Shown here: one piece after another, positions 1 through 6,936 of the stretch
Position numbering within the stretch: the stretch's first letter is position 1
Layout: each line of letters starts with the position of its first letter
Origin: Xanthobacteraceae bacterium
GTDB taxonomy: Bacteria > Pseudomonadota > Alphaproteobacteria > Rhizobiales > Xanthobacteraceae
Length of the DNA stretch: 17,283 nt
NCBI GenBank assembly: GCA_030039655.1
Contig: JASHVC010000009.1
Span: 1-17,283, forward strand
Direction: 5' to 3'
Translations under genes and position numbers: made by a program
Notes under the pieces: model-generated
What the model saw: only the letters and a program-made list of their open reading frames with translations
Databases searched by the model: none
What the model was told of the DNA's origin: nothing

Positions 1-2
1 TG

Positions 3-620
3 ACGATTGAAAGAAACCTGCTATCGCACTGGATCTGGTTTGTGCGCGGCGCCGTATGGTGGTTTCTCGCACCGCTCATTGTCAGCATCCTTCTGGTGGC
101 GGGCGCGATTGTCATCAGCCACGAACCCGTGCTTGCCGCCTGGCCGTTCCTAGCCGCTGCCATTATTTGCGGGTTGTTGGCCTGGAGATTGTACAAGGAC
201 GAAGGCGCCGAACAGGCGCTCGCGTGTGCTGCCGCGGCTTCAGTGCTGATCGCAGTCGGTGCCGGCGGCTTTGTCATCCCAGCGCTTAGCCCGCTATTCC
301 CTAGCCCGGCGCTCGCTCGCGTTATGCATGAGTCCAATTGCGCCTATCCGGTTGCCGCCGCCGCCGGATACGAGGAGCCGAGCCTGGTGTTCCTTGCGGG
401 AACCTCGACCCGGCTCACCGATGCGGCCAGCGCAGCCGATTTTCTGCAGCAGGGCGGCTGTCGCTTCGCCTTCATCGAAGAGCGTCAGGAGCAAGCCTTT
501 ACGGCACGCGCGCAAGCAATCGGTCTGCGCTACGACCGGCGGGCGAGCGTCGATGCATTCAATCTCGGCCACGTGCAGCCGATCGAGATCGCCGTCTTTC
601 AGTCGAAAGACGAACCGTAA
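3..620 (+). CDS. C-terminal part of a family 39 (ArnT/PMT-like) glycosyltransferase, 5' end outside window
   Basis: The reading frame is open from the first complete codon at base 3, so the GTG at 42 is probably internal and the gene begins left of the window. The visible part has two or three hydrophobic segments (roughly codons 14-35, 42-60 and 70-95), then a soluble tail of about 95 residues. The tail contains YEEPSLVFLAGTSTRLTD and GGCRFAFIEER. From memory this matches the C-terminal periplasmic tail of alphaproteobacterial membrane glycosyltransferases that move a sugar from a polyprenyl-phosphate carrier to lipid A, protein or another acceptor. The catalytic N-terminal region with the acidic DD/DE loop is not in the window, so substrate and activity cannot be judged. 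It converges with the binding-protein gene 24 bases downstream, and no clear terminator lies between them. The membrane-protein call is firm; the glycosyltransferase call is moderate. Confidence 0.6.
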   Translation, partial: TIERNLLSHWIWFVRGAVWWFLAPLIVSILLVAGAIVISHEPVLAAWPFLAAAIICGLLAWRLYKDEGAEQALACAAAASVLIAVGAGGFVIPALSPLFPSPALARVMHESNCAYPVAAAAGYEEPSLVFLAGTSTRLTDAASAADFLQQGGCRFAFIEERQEQAFTARAQAIGLRYDRRASVDAFNLGHVQPIEIAVFQSKDEP

Positions 621-644
621 CGACGCGACACTCTGTCCCGGCTG

Positions 645-1607
645 TTATTTCAGCGGCGGCAAGTCGGCGAAGTATTCCGGGTGTTCCTTTTCCACTTCGG
701 CCATGAATTGTGGCTTGAACAAAGTCGGCACGTTGAGCCTGGGCGCGCCCTTGAGCGTATTCATCAAGACTTCGTCCTCGGCGTTTTCGAACGCCCGCAT
801 CACGTTCGGCGACAGCCGCGGATCGTAGCTGATGTGGCGTACGCCCTTCTTGCCGATGGCCACGTCGGTGCCCGGCACCCACTTGGCAAAAATTTCCACG
901 GCCTCGTCGCGATGATTACGCGTGTAATGGGACGATGCGGCGAGCCCGGCGGCGATGCTTTTGACCACAGCGGGTTTGCTCTCCACCGTCGGGCCGTGCG
1001 CGGTCGCCACCATCACGTACGACAGATGATGCCCGCCCCGGATCACCAGATATGAATCCGGCACCTCGGTCAGCACCTGCGTAACGTAGGGCTCCCACGA
1101 CACCACGGCGTCGACCTTGCCCTCCTTCAACGCCGGCGCCAGGCCGAACTGCGACCAGATGTTCTCGATGGTCAGGTCCTCGTATTTCATCTTGGCGCGG
1201 CGGAGCACCATCTTGAAATATTCGTCGGAGGTCTGGCCGCGTGCGAGCCCGATCTTCTTGCCTTTGAGGTCGCCAAGCTTTCCAGCCTCGATGCCGCGGC
1301 CTTTCTTGGTGACGATGGCGAGCGGCTCGTCGGCGTTATCGCGGGTCGCGTCATTCATGATGAGACCGATCACTTGAAACGGCTCGCCCGCGTGCACTGC
1401 CTTCAGATAAGTGGTGGTGCTCATGTCGCCGATCTGTGCCCGGCCGTCATGCATGGCGTTGACCATGTCGGTGCCGGTGTCGACTACCAGCATTTTGGCA
1501 TCGACGCCGTGCCGCGCGAAGAAACCCTTCTCGGCGCCGACGAACATCGGCAGATGGCCGAAATTGTTGCCGATCACCACATCGAGCTTGGGCAGTGCGG
1601 AATTCAT
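645..1607 (-). CDS. NMT1/SsuA-like ABC-type solute-binding protein without signal peptide
   Basis: The 320-residue protein has the fold signature of NMT1/THI5-like binding proteins (the nitrate, sulfonate, taurine and thiamine-precursor group). It has an early strand-helix GHLPMFVGAEKGFFARHGV, then GDLKGKKIGLARGQTSDEY in the middle and KVDAVVSWEPYV before the second lobe. Members normally bind a small organic or sulfur/nitrogen ligand and deliver it to an ABC permease. The start is well fixed: GGAGG lies 6 bases before the ATG, and an in-frame TAG sits directly upstream. The protein therefore begins at the mature domain, with no Sec, Tat or lipoprotein leader. No permease or ATPase is adjacent. 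It could be a cytoplasmic binding protein or enzyme of the THI5 type, a ligand sensor, or a transporter gene that lost its leader. The ligand cannot be predicted. Confidence 0.85.
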   Translation of the reverse strand: MNSALPKLDVVIGNNFGHLPMFVGAEKGFFARHGVDAKMLVVDTGTDMVNAMHDGRAQIGDMSTTTYLKAVHAGEPFQVIGLIMNDATRDNADEPLAIVTKKGRGIEAGKLGDLKGKKIGLARGQTSDEYFKMVLRRAKMKYEDLTIENIWSQFGLAPALKEGKVDAVVSWEPYVTQVLTEVPDSYLVIRGGHHLSYVMVATAHGPTVESKPAVVKSIAAGLAASSHYTRNHRDEAVEIFAKWVPGTDVAIGKKGVRHISYDPRLSPNVMRAFENAEDEVLMNTLKGAPRLNVPTLFKPQFMAEVEKEHPEYFADLPPLK

Positions 1608-1850
1608 CTATTCCTCCAAGTTTTTTGCGCGGTCGGCGCCGCGTCTATTGCCGAGTGGCAACGTCACGTCGTTGGGCGGCTCGCCGCGCCAGCCCGGCGT
1701 TTGCGCCGATTGTTGAAAGCATTCGGCACTAATCGGACAAAGTTTGGCGGCGCAACCGACAATAGCGTTGGAGACGAGCCGTCGCAACGCGCTCCGAGTT
1801 TGACTACCGCGCCGTATGCTTCTTGGTGTCGCGTACGGCTTAGTGATTTA

Positions 1851-1870
1851 GTGATGCACCAATGCATTAC
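1851..1870. promoter_or_regulatory. Short inverted repeat, possible operator
   Basis: GTGATGCA and TGCATTAC flank CCAA, giving an eight-pair dyad with one G-T mismatch. The octamer TTAGTGAT occurs twice in tandem just to its left. It lies about 245 bases upstream of the binding-protein start. It may bind a dimeric regulator, but there is no independent support. Confidence 0.25.
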
Positions 1871-2240
1871 GGATCGTCGCAACAAGACCCTGCGCGCTGC
1901 GCCAGTAGAGCGGCCGCAGCGTGCTTTCAGTCTCCGCGGTCGGGTCCGACCATAGTTTGGCAAACGACATGAGCTCGGCCGCCGGCGGCCCCGCAGCGGG
2001 ATGCAAAGCAAGACGTTCAGTCCCTTGGTCGCTCAAAACCGGGGCACAGGTTCAGACCGTCAGGCTTTTCCCGACGCGAGGAGTCACCCACCACCTCGAA
2101 GATAACCACGCAGCCGTCATGTCGTGGGCTTGTCACTGTCGCTTCAGTGCCGTTCATTTGAATTCGTCAAGTGTGCCGCAGTGCGCCGCACTCTTCACTT
2201 GTCAACGAGGAGCCGAAGGCGCATTCTTATTCTTGAGGAT

Positions 2241-2257
2241 CATTCACCTGATGAATG
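2241..2257. promoter_or_regulatory. Perfect 6-bp dyad upstream of the exported coiled-coil gene
   Basis: CATTCA and TGAATG flank CCTGA, ending 37 bases before the probable ATG at 2295. The position suits an operator or a small 5' leader hairpin of the downstream gene. The dyad is short and could be chance. Confidence 0.3.
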
Positions 2258-2294
2258 TCCGATCAATCTATCTTCGCGGTCAATGGGGCTAGCC

Positions 2295-3014
2295 ATGATG
2301 TCATTGGGGGAGCGAACCGTCCTGAAGCAGTTGCTCACAGGGCTGGGTGCCACGTTGTGCGTCGCGTCATTCTTCGCTTGGGATGGGGTGAAATCGGCCG
2401 GCATGGCTCAGCAGCCGCAGTTTGGCGACTTTTCCAATCGCTGTGAAGGAGACAGGGTACGGAGGGAGTGGCTTGAGAGGCATGACGCCATAGCGCGGAC
2501 GCGATCGGCGCTAAGGGACATGATTGCGGCGGTTCATGACAGATACACAGATGCCGATTTTGGCTACGATCCGATAACGAACAAGAATAGAAGAAAAGAA
2601 TTCAGCGACTCGCTTGACGAAGCAAATAGGCGCTTTGAGGAACTCATCAATGGCGCTGCGCTCAACAGCACGCCGGCATGTCACGTCTGCCAACTGTCCG
2701 GGATCTATGAAAAGGCGAGAGTTGTCGGCGAGGGCGACAAGGTGACATTGCAAGAGCTGGTACGGCTTCACGATCTGTGGGACGACCTTGCGGCAGACCA
2801 GGACCAAATTGACCGCAAAAGACGCGAATTCCAGGATCTGCACGATCGGAACAGCGAAACTGCAGACCGTTTGCGGGATACGATCGGCGCACTCGCGCGC
2901 GATATGGAGGATCACAAACGGGTGCTGGCTGATTTTCGCCACAGCCCTGATTGGAATCCCAATTCGCCGCGCATGGCCGCGGAAAGAGAAAAATATACTT
3001 GCGAGCGCATGTAA
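2295..3014 (+). CDS. Exported coiled-coil protein, hypothetical
   Basis: I do not recognise the family. The frame stays open back to 2124, but the start at 2295 (or the next codon, ATG 2298) is preferred. GGGG lies about 7 bases upstream, and the protein then begins with a good export signal: a short charged N-terminus, a hydrophobic stretch over about residues 11-28, and a plausible cut after AGMA near residue 38. The mature part is about 200 residues, strongly charged and mostly helical, with heptad-like Arg/Lys/Asp/Glu/Leu spacing over about residues 130-220. That fits a periplasmic coiled coil. The mature part has cysteines near its start, a CHVC pair in the middle and one close to the C-terminus (TCERM), so disulphides or metal binding are possible. 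It converges with the Ala/Gln-rich coiled-coil gene. Codon use is less GC-rich than in the transport genes. Function is unknown. Confidence 0.65.
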   Translation: MMSLGERTVLKQLLTGLGATLCVASFFAWDGVKSAGMAQQPQFGDFSNRCEGDRVRREWLERHDAIARTRSALRDMIAAVHDRYTDADFGYDPITNKNRRKEFSDSLDEANRRFEELINGAALNSTPACHVCQLSGIYEKARVVGEGDKVTLQELVRLHDLWDDLAADQDQIDRKRREFQDLHDRNSETADRLRDTIGALARDMEDHKRVLADFRHSPDWNPNSPRMAAEREKYTCERM

Positions 3015-3341
3015 GCTTAGCGGCCGCGCCTAACGAGACGAATGGAATCGCCCTGACTTCCCGCTAAGGTCAGTCACCACACGCCCGAGTGCCGCACAAA
3101 GCACACCTTTGCGACGCCGCTCGCGAATGGGACGGCCTTCTTTTGGGCCTCTCTCTTCGGCGCATGGCACATTGCAGCCCTCACGCAAAAGCGAAAGAAT
3201 CGGAGCCGAACATTTCGGGCGCGAAAGTTTCTTAGCCGCCAACGACAGGGGAAACGCCGATCGTCTTATGGCTGAGCGACCGGTGTGGACCTAGCACGCC
3301 TTGGCCTTGAAAGCGCACAAACGGACGGTTATCAAAAAATC
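3015..3341. other. 327-base intergenic region between convergent genes
   Basis: This region lies between the 3' ends of two convergent coiled-coil genes. It holds only short frames without ribosome binding sites. A 5-bp dyad (CTGAC...GTCAG near 3054-3074) follows the plus-strand gene but lacks a T tract. A T-run on the minus strand directly follows the stop of the leftward gene, without a stem. I see no RNA gene or repeat family here. Confidence 0.45.
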
Positions 3342-4292
3342 TTACATGCCGGAAGGGAAACGGCGCATGGAATGCGGCCGTAGAGACCTTCTATCCGGCT
3401 CCCTGTGCTCGAATTCCGGTCTGGGAAGAGGCAGCGGCCTGAGTTCATGCAAGGCCTCCTGCAACAGGTCGACAAAGCGCGCTAGCTGCCGTGCCCGCTC
3501 CTCCGCGGCGGCGCGCTTCTCCTCCTCGGCAGCGTCGCGGCGGCCGCGAGCGCTGTCCATATCGTCATCCGCCTCGCGGATCTTCCTGTCGGCGTCGTGC
3601 TCGCGGCGTTCAGCGTCCGCAATGTTGTGCACGACATCGGATATCCGGTTGTTCAATTCGTCGAGCATGTGTGCCGGACTGGGCGGAAATACCATAGGCG
3701 GAGGCCCGTGATCGCGCTCCCTCATGTCTTCGGGGTGATGTTCGTCGGAGCGGGGTTCGTCGGGGCGATGTTCATCAGGACGATGTTCGTCAGGACGATG
3801 TTCATCAGAACGATGTTCGTCAGGCCGCCGCTCTTCGGGACGTCTTTCGCCGGGACGCCTTTCGTCACGGTGGTCTGGGCCTCCTTGTGCAACGTGTTCG
3901 CTCTGTGCAGTCTGCGCGGCCAACGCAGCCTGCGCGGCTAATGCGGCCTGGACGGCTAACGCCGCCTGCATGGTGGCGGCAACTTCCACGCTTGTGGCAG
4001 CTTGTTTGGTCGGCGCAGTGCGTTCGACTGGCGCGCCCGGTGCGGTTCGCGCGGCCTGCACGGCTGGCGCCGTCTGTGTGCCTCGTGGAGCCTGCGCGTT
4101 CCTTGCGGCTTGCGTGGCTTTTGCTGCTTGTGCGGGGCGCGCAGCGTGAGGGCCACTCGCCGCCTGCTCGGTCGGTCCGACCTGCGCGGTGCGTACGAGC
4201 TGGGCGGCCTTAGCAGGATCTTGGTTTGACGGGACAAGCACGCCCGACGTCAGCACTGCGCCAAACACCATGACGGACAACGTTCCGCGCAT
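3342..4292 (-). CDS. Exported repeat-rich coiled-coil protein, paralogue of the 11239-11877 product
   Basis: The 316-residue protein has four parts. Residues 1-29 are a signal peptide (hydrophobic 6-20, probable cut after AKA). Residues 30-135 are an Ala/Gln/Thr-rich low-complexity tract with a rough six-residue period of AQAA type. Residues 142-186 are about nine copies of an R-P-D-E-H-like pentapeptide. Residues 210-291 are a charged helical domain, followed by a Pro/Arg tail. The 210-291 domain aligns without gaps to residues 85-166 of the other exported protein in this window (41 of 82 identical by my count), including the shared end ALHE-x-RP and a PR after a Pro-rich stretch. An AGGGG element lies about 10 bases before the ATG. 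The architecture suggests an envelope spacer plus a coiled-coil assembly domain. No known family is recognised and no catalytic motif is seen. The long repeats will make length vary among strains. Confidence 0.75.
   Translation of the reverse strand: MRGTLSVMVFGAVLTSGVLVPSNQDPAKAAQLVRTAQVGPTEQAASGPHAARPAQAAKATQAARNAQAPRGTQTAPAVQAARTAPGAPVERTAPTKQAATSVEVAATMQAALAVQAALAAQAALAAQTAQSEHVAQGGPDHRDERRPGERRPEERRPDEHRSDEHRPDEHRPDEHRPDEPRSDEHHPEDMRERDHGPPPMVFPPSPAHMLDELNNRISDVVHNIADAERREHDADRKIREADDDMDSARGRRDAAEEEKRAAAEERARQLARFVDLLQEALHELRPLPLPRPEFEHREPDRRSLRPHSMRRFPSGM
3726..3870. repeat. 15-bp in-frame tandem repeat (RPDEH minisatellite)
   Basis: About nine to ten consecutive 15-base units (consensus near TTCGTCAGGACGATG, plus strand) run without a break. 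Central copies at 3771-3815 differ from each other by one or two bases, and outer copies are more diverged. Because the unit is a multiple of three, copy-number change would keep the frame and alter only the length of the R-P-D-E-H tract. The repeat lies wholly inside the minus-strand coding region at 3342-4292. Confidence 0.9.
3893..3975. repeat. 18-bp imperfect repeats encoding QAALA(A/V) units
   Basis: This GC-rich stretch of the same gene has about four imperfect 18-base units. They encode consecutive Gln-Ala-Ala-Leu-Ala-(Ala/Val) hexapeptides on the minus strand. Similarity is lower than in the neighbouring 15-base array. Confidence 0.6.
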
Positions 4293-4369
4293 GACTGCTC
4301 GCCCCTTGGGGAACGAAACTCCCCTCTATTCCGCCCGACACTGGGACGCTCAGCCCGCCCAGCGCGTTT

Positions 4370-4404
4370 GTACTCTAAGCCGTTCAGACTCAACGTTTGA
4401 GTAC
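4370..4404. promoter_or_regulatory. Interrupted dyad upstream of the repeat-rich coiled-coil gene
   Basis: GTACTC and GAGTAC are separated by 23 bases, about 80-110 bases upstream of the leftward start codon at 4292. The location fits a promoter-proximal operator for that gene. The evidence is symmetry and position only. Confidence 0.2.
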
Positions 4405-4900
4405 GAAAGCCACGAACGGCAATGAAGAAGCGGAAATAAACCGCGAAGCTCCGCGGTCACTCGGCCCCATTCGAGTCGTTGGCACGCAGCACTAACACAA
4501 TGATTTGGAACGCGAACATGGATGATCCGGTAAAATTGCGATTCGCGAAAGCGAGGTATCGGGCGTGCTGAAGGTACAGCGTAAGATATCCACGCTGTCC
4601 ACAGCCGGGATTCGCCCGTTTAGCCCACGGATGCCCGCACATCCGTCCCGCTGGCGCGCTAATGCAAGTTTTGGCCGCGATGGAACCGCCATGGCAAAGG
4701 CTGGCGCTCAATGGGCATCCACTACGGCCCTGGGCCCAAACCCGCGAACGCGCGAGCCGTGAGAGATCGTTTGCTATGGCAACTGCAGTTGGCTGCGTGA
4801 AGTCGCAACAGCGACGATTCTCAGATCGGGTTTCAGATCGCGGGAAAGTCGGCGCTCATCGCCGCTGGCAAGTCACTGTATAAGACACTTCGCCGGGCCA

Positions 4901-4953
4901 CAGCGAAATGTAATTGCGCACTTCGCTCTTGTGGGAATTACATTCATTCGCTG
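4901..4953. repeat. Long imperfect inverted repeat
   Basis: The left arm CAGCGAAATGTAATT (4901-4915) is matched by the complement of the right arm AATTACATTCATTCGCTG (4936-4953). The only difference is a three-base insertion in the right arm. The central spacer is 20 bases. It lies in a gap between two leftward genes, downstream of the hydrolase gene. It could be a small-RNA hairpin, an intergenic palindromic element or a regulator site. Confidence 0.5.
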
Positions 4954-5077
4954 AAGCAAACGTGTATTCGGTAACTTTTATCGTCTGGATATGACCATCC
5001 TTCCACAAAAAGTGAAGCACAATGATCCATTCCATTATCGTTCACCCCCATGTCAGTTTGAATATCTGTCTGAACTG

Positions 5078-5980
5078 CTATTTCGGCTGCACGCCTCGCA
5101 CCTGCGCATCGAAAAAGGCGCGCGCTTGCATCAAGGCGTCGGCCTTGGCGGCGACATTGGCGTTGACACTCTGCCGGCGCGGACCGGGATCGTCGAAGTC
5201 ATGAGTGGCCCCGGGATAAAGCACGATGCCGATATCGCCACCGTGGGCGCGGCTCTTTTCGACGAACGCGGTGCAGCGCTTGGCCGACACTTCTTCGTCG
5301 GCTTCGCCTTGCAGCACTCGCACCGGCGCATACGGCAGATAGCCATCATCGAAAAACCCCTTAAGCCCGCACGCCGGATACAGCGCCAGAGCAGCGCGAA
5401 ATCCCAACCGCGGCCCGCGCATCACCGCTCCGGGCGTGTCGGCCGCGACCAGCGCCATGGCGGCGAGCGTCGCACTGCCGCCGTTTGACCATCCCTGCAG
5501 GCCGATACGGTCGGCGATGACGTCGCTTCGCGTGCGCAGATACTTGACTGCCCCGTAAGCGTCGAACGGCCGCACCATGACTTCACTGACCGCCTCAGGA
5601 CGCTCGTCATAACTGTGCTGCGGAAAGCCGCGCGGATAACCGCGCGGGCCGAACCCGTCGACCAGGATTGCCACATAACCCTGCGCGGCCCAGAGCTCGC
5701 CCCACATCTGATGCCGTTGCGAAATCGTCGTGGCGTCGTATTTGCCGTTGGCGAGGCTCGAATAGGCGCCCGAGCGGCCATGCATCATGACTACGGCTGG
5801 CCCAGGCCCGGCCGGATGATCGGCATCGGTACGCGGCACATAGACATAGCCGACCAGCGTGGTGCGGTCGTCGAGACTGCGAAAGGTGACACGATCGGGC
5901 AATGCGCTCTGGCCCGTTGCGCTTTGGGCTATGGCGGCGGGACACCATGCCAAAACCAGCGCCGCCATTGCCGCACGCAT
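5078..5980 (-). CDS. Exported dienelactone-hydrolase-family alpha/beta hydrolase
   Basis: The frame is open to 6064, but the ATG at 5980 is chosen. GGGGA lies about 9 bases upstream, and the protein then begins with a clean signal peptide (MRAAMAALVLAW, cut after AIA at residue 18). The 300-residue enzyme has the alpha/beta-hydrolase order: an oxyanion-loop region with MMHGRSGAY (residues 65-73), the nucleophile elbow GWSNGG with Ser165, acidic Asp228 in QGEADEEV, and His260 in GATHDFDD. This is the layout of periplasmic dienelactone-hydrolase-like proteins. The nucleophile is Ser rather than the Cys of classical dienelactone hydrolase, so ester, lactone or peptide bonds are all possible substrates. 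It probably acts in the periplasm. It is a single leftward gene, 296 bases downstream of the response regulator. Co-regulation is possible but not shown. Confidence 0.85.
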   Translation of the reverse strand: MRAAMAALVLAWCPAAIAQSATGQSALPDRVTFRSLDDRTTLVGYVYVPRTDADHPAGPGPAVVMMHGRSGAYSSLANGKYDATTISQRHQMWGELWAAQGYVAILVDGFGPRGYPRGFPQHSYDERPEAVSEVMVRPFDAYGAVKYLRTRSDVIADRIGLQGWSNGGSATLAAMALVAADTPGAVMRGPRLGFRAALALYPACGLKGFFDDGYLPYAPVRVLQGEADEEVSAKRCTAFVEKSRAHGGDIGIVLYPGATHDFDDPGPRRQSVNANVAAKADALMQARAFFDAQVRGVQPK

Positions 5981-6251
5981 CGCAGGTCCCCGGATATCAG
6001 CCGCAAGCCTGCACGGCACTGCGATACGGTCTCGCGCTCTTCGATGATATGTTCGCACTACCACGGTGGCGATTTATGGTTCATTAACATCGGTAGCACT
6101 CCGAGAGGAAGCCCGTCAGGGAGACAATACGGAAACGCAGCAATTTCCGCCGCCAGTATCGCTACCGCTTTCCACATGGAGTCGCGACTAACCTTCGGCA
6201 TTGCGTTCGCCACGGAGCTAAAAATCATCGCATGTTATGTGCGTGGCCTCG

Positions 6252-6276
6252 CCCGCCTCCGCCAAGAGTAGGCGGG
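6252..6276 (-). terminator. GC hairpin directly after the response-regulator stop
   Basis: CCCGCCT and AGGCGGG form a perfect 7-bp stem with an 11-base loop, adjacent to the TGA at 6277-6279 on the leftward transcript. No T tract follows, so it may stabilise the 3' end or act as a weak terminator rather than a classical intrinsic one. Confidence 0.4.
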
Positions 6277-6936
6277 TCAGACGTCCGACAACCAGCCTTG
6301 CGCGGAAGCGTAGCGTACCAGCTCGACACGAGTCCTGAGCCCGAGTTTCTCTGACCCTCGCACCCGGTAGGTCTCTATGGATTTGATTCCCACGTTGAGC
6401 TTTCGCGCGATCTCTTTATTGGTAAACCCGAGTGCCACGAGTTTAAGAACCTCGGCCTCGCGTAGGGTAAGTGGTAAACCGCTGCCATAGCTCGTTTGCC
6501 GCTGGGGACGTTTGGACGTCGCATCGAAAACGAGATTCGCGATTGCCGGATCAACATAGAGGCCGCCAACGATCACTGCACGAATGGCCTGAATGAGATT
6601 TTCCGCAGCGGATCGCTTTAGTACGTAACCCCTCACTCCGGCCTCAAGCGCCTGCTGCACGTAGGCTCTATCCTCGTGCAACGTGAGGACAAGAACTTTC
6701 ACCGCAGGCATTTCCTTACCGAGACGGCGGCTGACCATGATGCCGTTCAGTTCCGGCATGGAAATGTCGATTACGGCGACATCAGGCTCCCGCTCGCGGA
6801 TGACCTTCAACGCCGCAAGCCCGCTCGATGCTTCGCCGACAAGCTCCAGATCAGGCTCCGCCTGGATCAGATTGCGCAAGCCGCCCAAAACAATCGGGTG
6901 GTCGTCAGCGAGCACGATGCGGGACTTTTTGCTCAC
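6277..6936 (-). CDS. NarL/FixJ-type response regulator (REC + LuxR HTH)
   Basis: The 219-residue protein has a receiver domain at about residues 5-122. The acidic pair is Asp11/Asp12, the phospho-acceptor is Asp57 (VIDISMPELNG), and Thr85, Tyr104 and Lys107 sit at the switch positions. A LuxR-type helix-turn-helix follows at about 152-215 (LTLREAEVLKLVALGFTNKE). It should be a DNA-binding transcription factor activated by the kinase encoded just upstream. The start is GTG, and its first bases overlap the kinase stop as GTGA, which indicates translational coupling. All catalytic positions expected of an active receiver are present. The target genes are unknown. Nearby candidates are the hydrolase and the exported coiled-coil genes. 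Confidence 0.95.
   Translation of the reverse strand: MSKKSRIVLADDHPIVLGGLRNLIQAEPDLELVGEASSGLAALKVIREREPDVAVIDISMPELNGIMVSRRLGKEMPAVKVLVLTLHEDRAYVQQALEAGVRGYVLKRSAAENLIQAIRAVIVGGLYVDPAIANLVFDATSKRPQRQTSYGSGLPLTLREAEVLKLVALGFTNKEIARKLNVGIKSIETYRVRGSEKLGLRTRVELVRYASAQGWLSDV

Larger units (their letters stand above)
1608..2294. other. 687-base intergenic region between divergent genes
   Basis: This region separates the binding-protein gene (leftward) from the coiled-coil gene (rightward) and should hold promoters for both. Open frames here have poor coding character. A 62-codon minus-strand frame at 1848-2036, starting TTG, looks slightly more protein-like (it includes MSFAKLWSDPTAETE). It has no clear ribosome binding site and could be a gene remnant. 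Two short inverted repeats are listed separately (1851-1870 and 2241-2257). I saw no RNA gene or mobile element. Confidence 0.5.
4293..5077. other. 785-base intergenic region with several dyads
   Basis: This is the gap between the start of the repeat-rich coiled-coil gene and the end of the hydrolase gene. Only short, unconvincing frames are present. It is rich in dyads: GTACTC/GAGTAC (4370-4404), ACGGATG/CATCCGT (4627-4646), the perfect 12-base palindrome CAACTGCAGTTG (4780-4791) and a long imperfect inverted repeat (4901-4953). Any of these could be regulatory or belong to a small RNA. None matches a family I can name. Confidence 0.45.

Noticed and set aside
1848..2036. Short minus-strand frame with protein-like composition (TTG start)
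   Set aside because: No ribosome binding site and no recognised family, so it is mentioned only as a possible remnant in the intergenic entry.
3726..3870. Possible CRISPR array
   Set aside because: The 15-base units are directly contiguous with no unique spacers and are in-frame coding repeats.
3597..3941. Plus-strand frame with repeating M-F-(V/I)-(G/R) units
   Set aside because: It is the antisense reading of the 15-base tandem repeat in the 3342-4292 gene. The minus strand gives a signal peptide, a ribosome binding site and a domain shared with a paralogue.
5054..5077. Terminator after the hydrolase gene
   Set aside because: Only a 5-bp stem (CAGTT/AACTG) with a long loop and no T tract.
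5615..6271. 218-codon plus-strand frame
   Set aside because: It overlaps the hydrolase gene in antisense. There is no recognisable domain, and the minus strand has catalytic motifs and a leader.
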